A DNA stretch of 33,813 nt from CAZCPB01 sp964540295 (GTDB taxonomy: Bacteria > Planctomycetota > Phycisphaerae > Phycisphaerales > UBA1924): positions 1 to 33,813 of the forward strand of contig CAZIMT010000013.1 in assembly GCA_964540295.1 (NCBI GenBank). The letters run 5' to 3'. The notes beneath the pieces were generated by a model, which made no database searches, was not told where the DNA came from, and was given only the letters and a program-made list of their open reading frames with translations. Position numbers and translations under genes: made by a program. Shown here one piece after another: positions 22,145 to 32,933 of the stretch (positions within the stretch are counted from its first letter, which is position 1; each line of letters opens with the position of its first letter).

Positions 22145-23980
22145 GTGCTGGTGCTCAACGTCATCCAAGGCCCTGACAAGGGGACCAAGTTCGAACTCCC
22201 CGATCACGAGCCGCAGTTAATCGGGCGCTCGAGCGAGGCCTTGCCCATCGACGACACCACCATCTCGCGCCGACACGCCGAGCTCACCCCCGACGCTGGC
22301 GCGTGGTACATCCGCGACCTCGAAAGCCAGAACGGCACCTACGTCAACGGCACTCGCATCCGCGACCGCACCCGCCTCCGCCCCGGCGACCAGATTCGCA
22401 CCGGCGGCACCTTAATTGTCTTCGGCACCACCGAGAGCCGCGACCCCGAGGTCATCAAGCTCCTCAAGCCCGACCAGATCGACGCCGCGATCGAACGAAC
22501 GATGGTCAGCAACGAAGACTCGGTGATCCTCTCCGAGCCCGAGCCGCGGGCGGCGGCCGTCGATCACCTGCGCGTGATCTATCAGTTGACCACCCTGACC
22601 ACTCAGGCGGTGGACCAACAGACGCTTTTGAGCGCGACGATGGACTTGGTCTTTGACGAGTTCAAGCCCGAGCGCGGGTTCATCATGCTCCTTGGCGGGC
22701 CCGACCTCAACTCCCCGACCGGCCAGGCCGCGCCCGACGCCCCGCTTCGCACCGCCGTGGTGAAATATAAATCCGCACCCACCGACGCCGACGACGCCAA
22801 GATCCACGTTAGCCGCACGATCCTGCAGCACGCCATCAAACGCGGCGAGGGCGTGCTCTCCACCAACGCCATGCACGACCCGCGCTTCGCCAAGGGCGAC
22901 AGCGTGCACCGCATGTTCATCCGCTCGGCCATCTGCTCGCCCATCCGCTTCCGCGACCGCACCTTCGGCGCGCTCTACATCGACAGCTCGATCGCCAACT
23001 ACACCTTCACCGCTGAACAACTCGCGCTCATGAACGCCATCGGGCACCACACCGGGCTGGCCCTCGCCAACGCCGAACTCAACGCCGGGAAACTGCAATC
23101 TGAACGCCTCGCGGCCGTGGGAGAGACGGTTGCCAGTTTGTCTCACTCCATCAAGAACATCCTCCAAGGCCTGCGCGGCGGGGCCGACGTGGTCGAACTC
23201 GGTCTCAAGCGCGAGGACCTCAAAATCTCACGCGGCGGGTGGGCCATCCTCAAGCGCAACCTCGACCGCATCATGTCCCTCACGCTCAACATGCTCGCGT
23301 ACTCACGCCAACGCGTCGTCGAGATCGAGCTCGTCAAACTCGGCCCGCTCATCGAAGAGTGCGCCCAGTTGCTCGAGGGCCAGTGCGTCGCGCGGCAGGT
23401 CGCCATGATCGTGGACGTGGACCCCGAGATGCCGCCGATCCCCGGCGATCCCAGCCTGCTGCACCAAGCCCTGATGAACCTCATGGGCAACGCGGTCGAG
23501 GCCGTGGAGCCGCAGACGGGCGCGGTGACGGTGCGGGCGGTGTATCACCCGGCGATCGTTGGAAGCCCGGCATCGAGCACGGCTTCGAAAACCAACGCCA
23601 GCTCATCACCCGCCGCCAAGCCCATCCCCGGTGCGTTCAAGAAAACCTTCGCGCGCTCGTCGTCCAAGTCTCCCCCCGTCATCAAACCCCGCCCCGCCAT
23701 GGCCGAGGTTCTCGTCATCGACAACGGCCCCGGAGTCCCCGACGACAAGCTCCCTTGGATCTTCCAGCCCTTCAACACCACCAAAGGCCTACGCGGCACC
23801 GGCCTCGGTCTCGCCGTCACCAAACGCATCGCCGAAGAGCACGGCGGACGCATCGAGGTCGACGGCAAGAACGGCCAATCTCCCGGCAAGGGCTCGACGT
23901 TCAAGCTGATCCTGCCAGCCGAGGGAACCAGCCTCGATCCGTCCGCGACGGCGACGAGCCGCAGCGGAGCGCCGGGGTAG
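22145..23980 (+). CDS. FHA-GAF sensor histidine kinase
   Basis: The gene encodes 611 aa. The FHA domain (about 1-95) shows LIGRSSE, SRRHAEL and NGTYVNG, the phosphothreonine-binding signature. A GAF domain spans about 145-310. The kinase core has an H-box SLSHSIKNIL with His334, an N-box NLMGNAVEAV (Asn449), DNGPGVP (526-532) and GTGLGLAV (551-558). About 50 residues rich in Ser/Ala/Pro/Lys are inserted in the ATPase domain at 470-520. No membrane segment is seen, so the protein is probably cytoplasmic. No response regulator gene adjoins. An FHA domain suggests input from a Ser/Thr kinase, such as the one at 7759-10128, but this is speculation. The start is GTG at 22145. Confidence 0.92.
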   Translation: MLVLNVIQGPDKGTKFELPDHEPQLIGRSSEALPIDDTTISRRHAELTPDAGAWYIRDLESQNGTYVNGTRIRDRTRLRPGDQIRTGGTLIVFGTTESRDPEVIKLLKPDQIDAAIERTMVSNEDSVILSEPEPRAAAVDHLRVIYQLTTLTTQAVDQQTLLSATMDLVFDEFKPERGFIMLLGGPDLNSPTGQAAPDAPLRTAVVKYKSAPTDADDAKIHVSRTILQHAIKRGEGVLSTNAMHDPRFAKGDSVHRMFIRSAICSPIRFRDRTFGALYIDSSIANYTFTAEQLALMNAIGHHTGLALANAELNAGKLQSERLAAVGETVASLSHSIKNILQGLRGGADVVELGLKREDLKISRGGWAILKRNLDRIMSLTLNMLAYSRQRVVEIELVKLGPLIEECAQLLEGQCVARQVAMIVDVDPEMPPIPGDPSLLHQALMNLMGNAVEAVEPQTGAVTVRAVYHPAIVGSPASSTASKTNASSSPAAKPIPGAFKKTFARSSSKSPPVIKPRPAMAEVLVIDNGPGVPDDKLPWIFQPFNTTKGLRGTGLGLAVTKRIAEEHGGRIEVDGKNGQSPGKGSTFKLILPAEGTSLDPSATATSRSGAPG

Positions 23981-24025
23981 GCGAAAACGATGCCTATTTC
24001 CGCCGTTCTGGTGTTGAACTTGTGC

Positions 24026-24054
24026 TTGACAGCGCGATAGTGGTCCAATAAACT
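24026..24054 (+). promoter_or_regulatory. Strong sigma-70-like promoter
   Basis: TTGACA (24026-24031), a 17-nt spacer and TAAACT (24049-24054) form the best consensus promoter in the window. Transcription should begin near 24060, at or just inside the ATG at 24059 and about 45 nt before the GTG at 24105. Confidence 0.8.
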
Positions 24055-24058
24055 GCCT

Positions 24059-25057
<999 letters not shown>

Positions 25058-25138
25058 CGCAAGTACAGGAGATAAAGGCCAACCGAGCAGCGATCATCGG
25101 AGGTTCTCCGCATCAGCGAATACTCCATTTCCAAAGCG

Positions 25139-26275
25139 ATGTTGAATCCGGAATCAGAACACACTGCAGGCGTTATGGCTCAGCTCGTTATAAAAATTCC
25201 ACAACATGCGACCAGAACGGCTCGGACGGTGATCGCGCGGGTTCCGGATGCAGCGATCCGCATCCGGAACCCAGTATTAATAATAATATCTCGAACTATT
25301 GTAGCGTATACAAGTTGTTGTGGTGCATTGCTCGGAGTGTTCGTGTTGCTCACAATCCAGAGAAGCGGCCGGGAGCGGCCTCGTCAACCGATCACGTCGT
25401 TTGAAATTTTCAATGAACCGGGGCTGCTAATTAGTGCAGCAAGCGTTGCCGGCGCTGCCATCCTAGCGTTTATTACTTTATGTTTCAGTCGATTTCTGTC
25501 CCGACCGAAAGACCATCACTATTACAATCACCTTGTTCAATCAAAAATGCAGTCCGTAGGAACCTCATGCGAGGTAGCGGTCGATGTGAGTAATCAGCGA
25601 GATCGGCTGTCGAACGCGATTGAAAATCACGAGTTTTTTGTCGTGGGTCCGAGCGAGTGTGCGGGCGATCTAGATCTGTCCATGTCTTTAAAAAGTGGCC
25701 GAGGCTTGGTCGTCCTTGGAGAACGTGCAGCCAAGGCCATCACGGTTGAAGTTCGATCAAATCCACTTGTAAGCACCAATCTCACGGAGACGGAGCGAGC
25801 TTCCTCCCTAGAATATTCGTCGAGCAAAGAAAGGCTGACAGTGTGCGTCACTGCGGGCTTTGATCTTTTGCTGGCCTTGGGGCTTGCGAGCTACTGTAGC
25901 GTAAGCGTACATTATTTATACAGCGTGCCATTCTGGTTCTCCTTGGCGGTCTCTTTAAACTATTGGGCTCGCGCATCGGGCTTCGGCCGCATGGTTGAAC
26001 TAGCGGAGCCGGGAAGAATCTTGGTTCACGGATTCTATCGGACGGCGATATTTTGCCGTGACGACACTGTGGTGTGCGTGCGAGAGACATTTGGAAGTCC
26101 TTTGTGTTACATAGAATTACTCTCGTCGGAGCACCGTCACTCGTTCTTCTGCGCGCGTGCATCCGCGGCGGTCTTGGTCCTCAAGTGGATCTTTCCGCGC
26201 GGTCCAACGCAAGACGCTCTGCCGGGAGATGAGCATGGAAGTCCCGTTGGGCGTCACGATTCCGGTGCGCCCTGA
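25139..26275 (+). CDS. Membrane protein of unknown function, AT-richer island
   Basis: The gene encodes up to 378 aa. Hydrophobic segments lie at about residues 45-72 (LIIISRTIVAYTSCCGALLGVFVLLTI region), 94-115, 240-255 and 260-278, so four membrane helices with a polar middle domain of about 120 residues are likely. I recognise no family. A second in-frame ATG at 25175 (MAQLVIK) is possible, and the frame remains open upstream to 25076, with GGAGG at 25099 but no standard start behind it. Codon choice uses more A/T-ending codons than the flanking genes. It follows the TC-tract gene by 81 nt on the same strand and may share its promoter. Confidence 0.65.
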   Translation: MLNPESEHTAGVMAQLVIKIPQHATRTARTVIARVPDAAIRIRNPVLIIISRTIVAYTSCCGALLGVFVLLTIQRSGRERPRQPITSFEIFNEPGLLISAASVAGAAILAFITLCFSRFLSRPKDHHYYNHLVQSKMQSVGTSCEVAVDVSNQRDRLSNAIENHEFFVVGPSECAGDLDLSMSLKSGRGLVVLGERAAKAITVEVRSNPLVSTNLTETERASSLEYSSSKERLTVCVTAGFDLLLALGLASYCSVSVHYLYSVPFWFSLAVSLNYWARASGFGRMVELAEPGRILVHGFYRTAIFCRDDTVVCVRETFGSPLCYIELLSSEHRHSFFCARASAAVLVLKWIFPRGPTQDALPGDEHGSPVGRHDSGAP

Positions 26276-26331
26276 CGCCTATCTCTGAACACTTGGCTGG
26301 CTGGTACCAACTGCTGGAGACCTCTTCCGCA

Positions 26332-26337
26332 TAGAGT
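26332..26337 (+). promoter_or_regulatory. Possible -10 box (TAGAGT) of the TSUP gene
   Basis: TAGAGT ends 6 nt (CCGCCC) before the GTG at 26344. There is no Shine-Dalgarno, so the mRNA is probably leaderless. Confidence 0.45.
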
Positions 26338-26343
26338 CCGCCC

Positions 26344-27129
26344 GTGGACTACTTACTCCTCTGTACCGCCGCTCTCGTCGTCGCCGCGCTCACGTTCTTC
26401 ACCGGCTTCGGGCTGGGCACGCTTCTCATGCCCGTCTTTGCGCTCTACTTCCCGATCGATATCGCCATCGGCGCGACCGCGATCGTCCACCTCGCCAACA
26501 ACATCTTCTCGGCCGGGCTCGTGGGAAAGCACGCGGACTGGAAGGTTGTCGCGCGCTTCGGAATCCCGGCCGCTCTCGCCGCGATCCTCGGCGCGTGGCT
26601 GCTCGAACGACTCACCGGCGCAAGTACGGTCGCGACCTACTCTCTCGGCTCGCGCGTCTGCACCATCACCGTCGTCAAGCTCGTCGTCGCCGTCGTGATC
26701 GGCGCGTTCGCCGCTCTCGAACTCTCACCCGGCTTCGCGTCTCTCAGCTTCCCGACCAGGTTCATCCTCATCGGCGGCGCGATCTCCGGCTTCTTCGGCG
26801 GCATCTCTGGCCACCAAGGTGCGCTCCGCTCCGCCTTCCTCCTGCGCCTAGGCATGAGCAAAGAACGCTTCGTCGCCACCGGAAAGATGACCGCGATCGT
26901 GATCGATCTCGCCCGCCTCGTCGTCTACGGCCTCACGTTCAAAGTCGGCCTCGCGTCCTTCCACGAGCACGGCGGCGTCGGGCTCGTCATCGCCGCAAGC
27001 CTCGCCGCGTTTGCAGGCTCCATCATCGGCGCGCGGTCGCTCCGCAAGGTTAAGATCGAAGGCCTGCGCCGGTTCATCGGCGTCATGCTGATCGTGATGG
27101 CGTTGGCCTTGGGATCAGGCTTGATCTGA
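26344..27129 (+). CDS. TauE/SafE (TSUP) family permease
   Basis: The gene encodes 261 aa with about eight hydrophobic helices. The N-terminal repeat begins with FFTGFGLGTLLMPVFALYFP, and the second half has IGGAISGFFGGISGHQGALRS, the two internally related glycine-rich motifs of the family. TSUP members export or import small organic anions such as sulfoacetate or sulfite; the substrate cannot be read here. The start is the GTG at 26344. The gene ends 33 nt before the convergent dockerin lipoprotein gene. Confidence 0.9.
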   Translation: MDYLLLCTAALVVAALTFFTGFGLGTLLMPVFALYFPIDIAIGATAIVHLANNIFSAGLVGKHADWKVVARFGIPAALAAILGAWLLERLTGASTVATYSLGSRVCTITVVKLVVAVVIGAFAALELSPGFASLSFPTRFILIGGAISGFFGGISGHQGALRSAFLLRLGMSKERFVATGKMTAIVIDLARLVVYGLTFKVGLASFHEHGGVGLVIAASLAAFAGSIIGARSLRKVKIEGLRRFIGVMLIVMALALGSGLI

Positions 27130-27161
27130 ATGAACGGTCGCAACGATCGCCCGCTTGTGCT

Positions 27162-29075
27162 TCAGCACCCTGCCTCGAAAGCAGCCGCGTAGCCGTCGAA
27201 ATCATCGCCGTTCACGAACCCGTCGCTGTTAAAGTCCGCGAGGATGCTGCCAGCCTCGAACGCGATCACGAACGCGTCGTAATCGTCACCGTTCACGAAC
27301 CCGTCGGCGTTGAAATCGCCCGGGCAGCGGAGCGCGAACGTGCCGATCTCGGTGGCCCAGTAGCTCGTTTCGGGAGTCTCCCCGAGCTGAATCTCGCCGA
27401 TGAACCACAAGGTCTGGTCGTCATTGGGATCGATCGCGAGATCAAAGTAGTCCCCCCAGCGACCGTTCGCCCCGATCGTTCCAGCCTTCACCGTCACCAG
27501 CGCCGAAAGTTTTCCCAGTGAATCGGTCGCGCTGCGCCCCGCCACGCGGATGCTGGGCACCGTGGTCGAGGTCGACGCTCCGATCACCACACCCACGGCG
27601 TTGTTCTTGTCCGAATAAATAGCCGGGAAGAACGTGTGCTGCCCGGGCGGCGACGTGGGGTTGATGTTCCCCGATTGCACGAGCGTCACCCCGCCGCTGG
27701 TCGGCCAGGTGCCGGTGTTCATGTGGTACCAACGCGCGATGTCCTTGTTGTTCACGCGGACAGTGTGGGCGGTGTAAAGGTTGCCGTTGCGCCAGTGCAC
27801 GTTGAACAATCGGTCGCCCACGGTGTCTAGCACGCCCCCGCCCTTGTTGGGCGCGCCGGTGCCGTCGGAATAGGCCGGGACGGCGACGTTGGTCGAGACC
27901 CGCGTCGGCGTTGTCCCCAGCGGGGTCTTGATAGCGCTCACCTTGAGCGCGGAGTTGTTGAGCGTCTCGACGAAGTACGGCGTGGTCGTCACGCCAAAGT
28001 GCTGAGCCACCTGGCACGACGCGCCGTTGGCGTCGCGCAGATCCTTGAACGAGGCCGCGCTGCCCGTGAGCAGCGAGGCCTTGTTGAAGATGCGGTAGAT
28101 CACGCCGCCGAAACCGCCGTTGTTCAACCCGAAAAGGTTGCCCGTGACGTAGTACGCGCCCCCGTCGTACCCGAACCCGGGGTAGTCAACCCAGAAAGTG
28201 TTCGGGCCGTCCGCGACCACCGAGTTGGTGCGGTACTTGTACCAGACGCCGTTGGGATCGCTGTCATCAGAGACCGCGATATCGATCCACGATTCGGTCG
28301 TGCCGTAGAACTCCAGAGCCACCACCACGAAACGCTTGGCTAGGTGGTCATAGAAACACTTGGGGTCAAAGCAGAACGTCTTGCCGCCCACTTCCTCGAA
28401 GAAGCCCGGGTCCCCGGAATCGTCGAGATTGGCCGAGAAGTCGAGCGTCCCGTCCTTCTGATAAAACGCGATGGCTGTGTTCACCGTCGTGACGATGTGA
28501 TTGGGCCCGACCGCGATCGTGGGGTCGGGCGGGGTCCACCTTGTTGCGCTGATCCCCGGGAAATGTTGCCCTGGGGCCGTGCGGATCATGGTCTCGTCAA
28601 GCTCGCCCGCGACCAGGTCGTTGGGAATGCCGCGCTTGAGCTCACGCTTCTCGCCTTGGTCGTGCTCGCCGAGCATCTCCTCGATGTCGCGAACCTCGCC
28701 GCGCCACGGGCCGGTGATCTGTTTCTGAACCGGGAACGTGCGCGTGTCGATGATCCGAACCTCGGCCGACCCCGCCACCACCGCGCCCGGTGCGCTCAGG
28801 TCAATCGGCGTCGGCGGCGTAGCCACCGTTGTCATCGCGCGAAGGTTGACAGGCTGGAAGGAACGCGGACCGCGGTTTTCGGCCGAACCGTCCGAACTGA
28901 TCGATGCGCACCCCGCCACCGCCGAGATCCCCGCGAGCACGGTCAAGAGACCAACGCGCCAAGGCCCGGCAGGAACGCGGTTCGTCGCGTCGGTCGTCGC
29001 TCGCACACCGCCAGCGACCCGGTTGTAAAACAGGTTGTGAACCGCGTTGTAAACCGCGTTGAAAACCGTAGGCAT
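27162..29075 (-). CDS. Lipoprotein with GC-type dockerin
   Basis: The gene encodes 637 aa. A hydrophobic stretch at about 41-55 leads to AVAGC, a lipobox with Cys56. The region from about 165 to 580 is a beta-rich domain with repeated strands such as PPDPTIAVGPNHIV, WIDIAVSDDSDPNGVW, TFWVDYPGFGYDGGAYYVTGN and PPGQHTFFPAIYSDKNNAVG. This resembles propeller-type exported proteins without known activity. The last 54 residues form a GC-type dockerin ending EAGC. GAGGAG lies 7 nt before the ATG at 29075; an ATG at 29096 is upstream of that signal. Three near-repeats of AACCGCGTTG lie within the first codons. A 52-residue leader before the lipobox is unusually long. Confidence 0.87.
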   Translation of the reverse strand: MPTVFNAVYNAVHNLFYNRVAGGVRATTDATNRVPAGPWRVGLLTVLAGISAVAGCASISSDGSAENRGPRSFQPVNLRAMTTVATPPTPIDLSAPGAVVAGSAEVRIIDTRTFPVQKQITGPWRGEVRDIEEMLGEHDQGEKRELKRGIPNDLVAGELDETMIRTAPGQHFPGISATRWTPPDPTIAVGPNHIVTTVNTAIAFYQKDGTLDFSANLDDSGDPGFFEEVGGKTFCFDPKCFYDHLAKRFVVVALEFYGTTESWIDIAVSDDSDPNGVWYKYRTNSVVADGPNTFWVDYPGFGYDGGAYYVTGNLFGLNNGGFGGVIYRIFNKASLLTGSAASFKDLRDANGASCQVAQHFGVTTTPYFVETLNNSALKVSAIKTPLGTTPTRVSTNVAVPAYSDGTGAPNKGGGVLDTVGDRLFNVHWRNGNLYTAHTVRVNNKDIARWYHMNTGTWPTSGGVTLVQSGNINPTSPPGQHTFFPAIYSDKNNAVGVVIGASTSTTVPSIRVAGRSATDSLGKLSALVTVKAGTIGANGRWGDYFDLAIDPNDDQTLWFIGEIQLGETPETSYWATEIGTFALRCPGDFNADGFVNGDDYDAFVIAFEAGSILADFNSDGFVNGDDFDGYAAAFEAGC

Positions 29076-29786
29076 CTCTTGCTCCTCTTCCGTCATTCCT
29101 GTCCCGCCGAAGATCCACCGCGCCACCAAGTGCCAGAACTATCGGTCAGGTCATGGCAGTATGACAGACCGGGCGAAGTCAATCTATTGGAAACTACCCG
29201 AAGTCCTAAAATCAGGCGGCCGACGGCATGGTGGCTCGATGGTCCATACGCCGCCCAGACGGCGATGGATGCCACGCCAGGAATTCCTGACCACCTCAGC
29301 CCGGCTTCGAGCCCTTGGCAGACCGGAACCACAGAACACGAATCAGTTTTTCGCGCTCGGTTCCGAGGTGCCCGCGTGCTCAAACGCGGTCGCAAACCAG
29401 TCATCGTTGCGCCCGTGATCCCTCGTTCGGCACACACACGCACCCCGTGCCAGCCTCGACACACGAGATCAGGGACCTATAAAACCTCCTCCAAACGCCC
29501 ACCGACCGGCCAGTTTGTTCCGGGCGGCATTTCCTTCCAAGCCTCACGGAACGAACCGCTGCCCGGAGATTGATCGGCACGCCGCTTTGTGTTCGTATTC
29601 ACTATCATGAAGTTCAATTACTGGGCTCGCGAGCACTTCGTTGAACTTCTCTTCGCCCTCGGACCGCCCATATTGAAGTAATACCACACCTGCTCTCGAA
29701 CACATTTCGTGATCGAACGCCGTGGCACGCGGCGTGCTTCGAAACCCGCCGCACACCACTCCCAACAACCCCTCGGAGGTTCTTCC
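29076..29786. promoter_or_regulatory. 711-nt divergent intergenic region
   Basis: The region lies between two divergent exported-protein genes. Apart from the ribosome binding sites at its ends (GAGGAG on the minus strand, GGAGGT before 29787) I see no tRNA, no repeat element of the kinds seen elsewhere, and no frame with coding character. It is less GC-rich around 29580-29700. The two promoters cannot be placed with confidence. Confidence 0.4.
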
Positions 29787-31031
29787 ATGCCCCATTGGCG
29801 TCGTTTGTTCACCGGCAGTGTCCCGTTCGGTATCGCCGTCGCAGCCTTGGCCACGCTCGCAACCCAAGTTCCCGCGCGAGCTCAATCCACACCCCAGATC
29901 TCTGACCCCGGCAAGCCTGGCTGGCGCGACGCGCTGCGCCGCGAGACCGGCGAGTTCTGCGACTCCATCAAAGACTTCACGCACGTTCACTTCGGCGATA
30001 TCGCGCCCATGGCCCGCATTCAGGGCGTCCACGTTCTCCGGCCCGGCACGTCGGGCATCGCGCCGACCGACTGGGCCGCGTTCGATATCGGCACGCCGCT
30101 CCCTGAGCACGTCGTCCTGCTCGTCCACGGGCTGGACGACACCGGCGACGTGTGGAACGACCTCGCCCCCGCCATCCGCCGCCGCCCTGAACTGGCGTCG
30201 CTGGGCGTCGCGCGGCTGGACTACCCCAACGATCAATCGCTCGCCGCTTCCGCCGGTCTGCTGTATGAGGCGCTCGGGCACCTCGCGGCCGGGGGGGCAC
30301 GGTCGGTCGATCTCGTGTGCCACTCCATGGGTGGCCTCATCGCGCGGGATGTGCTCACCCGCGCCGATTTTTACCGCGGCCAACCGGCCGGTCATTCCGC
30401 CAGCCGCTCCGGCAACGCCACGCCCATGCCCGATCTCCGCCGCCTCATCCTGCTCGGCACGCCCAACCTTGGCTCGCCCTTCGCGCGCCTGCAGTGCCTA
30501 AGCGAGGCCCGCGAAACACTGTGGCGCTGGATCGATTCAGACAACCACAACGTCCGCGACCTCGCTAGATTTGATCTCGACGGCGACGGACAAGCGGGCC
30601 GCGACCTGAGGCCGGGGTCGGCGTATCTCACCGAACTCAACAAGCGGGCGGCGCTCACCTCGTCTCAACTCGCCATCACGTCCATCGTCGCGCGCGTCAC
30701 GACCGCCGACGATCTGCGGCTCGAAGACGCGCTCTCCAAGCCCATCGTCAAGAAGATCCTCGGCCAGCAAGAGGCCGAGAGACTCCTCGAATCATGCCGC
30801 GAACTCACCCGAGGGCTAGGCGACGGCGTGGTCTCGGCCCGCTCGGCGCAGCTCCCGGGCTCGACCGAAACCATCTTTATCGAATCCACCCACCGAGGCA
30901 TGGTCCGCGAGGTCAACGTCTTCGGTCTCGATAAACCGATCCCCGAAGCGACAACCGAAACCGCCACGCCGTTCATCGTCCCGCCAGCCATCCCGTTCAT
31001 CCTAGATCGACTCGGAACGTGGGTTCAGTAG
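29787..31031 (+). CDS. Secreted alpha/beta hydrolase (lipase-like)
   Basis: The gene encodes 414 aa. A signal peptide (FGIAVAALATLATQVPARAQ) occupies residues 14-33. The alpha/beta-hydrolase core includes the oxyanion strand VVLLVHGLDDTG at 109-120 and the nucleophile elbow DLVCHSMGGLIAR with Ser180. A catalytic Asp in LGDGVVSARSAQ and His in ESTHRGMV are in the expected order. The closest families are triacylglycerol lipases and PGAP1-like esterases; the substrate is unknown. A Ser/Pro/Asn-rich loop follows the elbow. GGAGGT lies 6 nt before the ATG at 29787. The TAG stop lies at the edge of a terminator-like hairpin. Confidence 0.88.
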   Translation: MPHWRRLFTGSVPFGIAVAALATLATQVPARAQSTPQISDPGKPGWRDALRRETGEFCDSIKDFTHVHFGDIAPMARIQGVHVLRPGTSGIAPTDWAAFDIGTPLPEHVVLLVHGLDDTGDVWNDLAPAIRRRPELASLGVARLDYPNDQSLAASAGLLYEALGHLAAGGARSVDLVCHSMGGLIARDVLTRADFYRGQPAGHSASRSGNATPMPDLRRLILLGTPNLGSPFARLQCLSEARETLWRWIDSDNHNVRDLARFDLDGDGQAGRDLRPGSAYLTELNKRAALTSSQLAITSIVARVTTADDLRLEDALSKPIVKKILGQQEAERLLESCRELTRGLGDGVVSARSAQLPGSTETIFIESTHRGMVREVNVFGLDKPIPEATTETATPFIVPPAIPFILDRLGTWVQ

Positions 31032-31057
31032 GTCGGCGCTTCGTGCCGACTCTTCTC
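31032..31057 (+). terminator. Hairpin repeat after the hydrolase gene, possible terminator
   Basis: GTCGGC at 31032-31037 pairs with GCCGAC at 31045-31050 around a 7-nt loop, followed by TCTTCTC. It begins directly after the hydrolase stop and belongs to the TAGGTCGGC hairpin family seen at 18138-18190. Confidence 0.6.
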
Positions 31058-31220
31058 AACAGCAAATCTCAACAGCAAACTCCCGCCGCATTCCACGATC
31101 AATGAAGCAGGGGGTCTGACCGTTGTTGCGTGTTCTCCGGACCTAGCACTCTCCCCGGGGCCCGGAAACCCAAGCATCCAGCCAGCGGCGGTCGATACGA
31201 CCGGGCCAGAGGAGCCCGTC

Positions 31221-32474
31221 ATGACCAACCGCGAGCCATACTCGTCGAATCACGCCTTCGCACCGATGTTTTCAAGGGTGCTTCCAAGAGCCATGTTCCC
31301 CGCGATCGCGGCCTTGCTCTTCCTCACGAGCTGCGTAGGCCCCGGTGACAGCGAGTCCGACGCCGCCAACACCGGACTGGACGCTCTCGCGTCGGCCAAG
31401 TCTTCGGCGCCGACAACGGTCGCGCCGGTGATCGGCGCGAAAGGCAAATCTGCGTTGCCGACCGGACCCGACCTTTCCCTGAGTTCTATCTTTGACGAGG
31501 CCGCGAGCACGACCAAGCCGACAACGCTCGCGCGTGTTCGCGCCGCTGAAGCCGCGCCGCCCGCTCTGACCGACACCCTAAACACGACCCAGCCCGAGGT
31601 CGAAACAGAAATCAACACAGGGCTCGCTTCGAACGCCGCCCCGGCCCCGGCCCCGGCCCCGGTTGCGCCCAAGTCCGCCGACGAGCGACTTCTTGACGCG
31701 ACACGCGAGCTTCGTGCGGTCTTGACCGAGCGATCAAACTCCGGCGCGCCTCGATTCGCGGACAAAGCGACCTTGGCCGCGCTTGACGCGCTGCTCGCGC
31801 CAGACTCTCTCCCGACCAGCACGGCCGACGCTTCTCTCTCGCCCGCGCAACGCTCAGTTCTCGCCGCGTTTTCGGGGTTGTTGAAAGGTTTCGCCGCGGG
31901 CCCGGCCAAGGACGGCGACCCGTCCGCCGCCGCCGAGGTCTTCGATCAAGCTAGCGCCGCGATCAGCACGGTTCAGAACGTCCGCATCGCGCAGGCCGCA
32001 CTGTGCCGTCGCGTGATGGGCTTTGGTCAGTACGACCCGTTTCCTACCAACACGTTTCTGGCCGGTCGCCCCAACCGAGCGCTCGTGTACGTTGAAGTAG
32101 ATCGGCTCTCGCACCGTGCCGCGCGCGACCGCGACAGCGGGGCCGCGGACCTGGGCTGGTCGTCGTCGGACTTCGACCAGATGTGGGCGGTCGAGGTTTC
32201 CGAAGAGCTCGGGCTGTGGCACGACGCCGACGGCTCGCTGCAGTGGCGTCGCCCCGAGCAGACGGTGGTCGAGGTGAGCCGCAAACGGCGTCGCGATTTT
32301 TATCTGGTCCAGACGATCGACCTTCCCGAGACTCTGAGCGTCGGCAACTACAAGCTCAAGATCGTGATCAAGGACAAGATTTCTGGCAGCACCGACGAGG
32401 TGACGGTGCCAATCCAGGTCTTGGCCGACGCCTCGGGCGCGACCCGCCCGACGGCCCAAGTCCCGGCTCGTTGA
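31221..32474 (+). CDS. Lipoprotein of unknown function
   Basis: The gene encodes 417 aa. Hydrophobic residues at about 23-37 lead to LTSC, a lipobox with Cys38. A low-complexity Ala/Pro/Ser/Thr linker spans about 45-160 and contains an Ala-Pro run from four CCCCGG hexamers (31640-31663). The C-terminal part (about 250-405) looks folded: NRALVYVEVDRLSHR, MWAVEVSEELGLWHDADGS, VEVSRKRRRDFYLVQTIDL and GNYKLKIVIKDKISG. This suggests a beta-rich surface domain; no family is recognised. GAGGAG lies about 6 nt before the ATG. Confidence 0.78.
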   Translation: MTNREPYSSNHAFAPMFSRVLPRAMFPAIAALLFLTSCVGPGDSESDAANTGLDALASAKSSAPTTVAPVIGAKGKSALPTGPDLSLSSIFDEAASTTKPTTLARVRAAEAAPPALTDTLNTTQPEVETEINTGLASNAAPAPAPAPVAPKSADERLLDATRELRAVLTERSNSGAPRFADKATLAALDALLAPDSLPTSTADASLSPAQRSVLAAFSGLLKGFAAGPAKDGDPSAAAEVFDQASAAISTVQNVRIAQAALCRRVMGFGQYDPFPTNTFLAGRPNRALVYVEVDRLSHRAARDRDSGAADLGWSSSDFDQMWAVEVSEELGLWHDADGSLQWRRPEQTVVEVSRKRRRDFYLVQTIDLPETLSVGNYKLKIVIKDKISGSTDEVTVPIQVLADASGATRPTAQVPAR

Positions 32475-32933
32475 ACAGCCACCTCGTTCGGATCGCGGTA
32501 ATTCTGACTTTTTGGCAGATGGTTCCCCCGAAAGGCAGCCCCTCACACCTCACCCCGCCGGGCAGCCCTCTAGAAGCCACTCTCAACTTTGAATCACTGG
32601 CACGCCGCTCGCAACCGATACCCCCCAGAATCTCCTCGCGAGTCAGATCTCAGCGAGAGCGAAAGAGGCGAGTAGGATGAGCCAACTAGATCACCGATGT
32701 TCGACGTATCTTCTTTGTAAGAAATGATTTAAGGAAATCGAACGCTCCGAAACCAGGGGTCGTGAATCCAAACGATGGCATGAGATCGGAAGCAGAGTGG
32801 CCTGAAGTTTGGTCTGAAGTGAGTCGGCAGGTCGGGTCGGAAGAACTGGGATAGTCCAAACCCAGTACAACCCTTGGCCTCTCTCCGGCGAATACATCCG
32901 CAGCAGCACAGCGTGCTGGAAAGCGAGATTGCG
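32475..32933. promoter_or_regulatory. 459-nt region upstream of clpC
   Basis: The GC content falls here. A small dyad, TTCTT-TGT-AAGAA, lies at about 32710-32722. I see no CIRCE or other known heat-shock operator, no tRNA and no clear terminator for the upstream lipoprotein gene. A weak purine-rich AAAGCGAG precedes the clpC ATG. Confidence 0.35.

Noticed and set aside
28344..29573. Plus-strand ORF of 409 codons opposite the dockerin lipoprotein
   Set aside because: It mirrors the coding strand of a well-supported gene, has Arg/His-rich composition, and matches no family.
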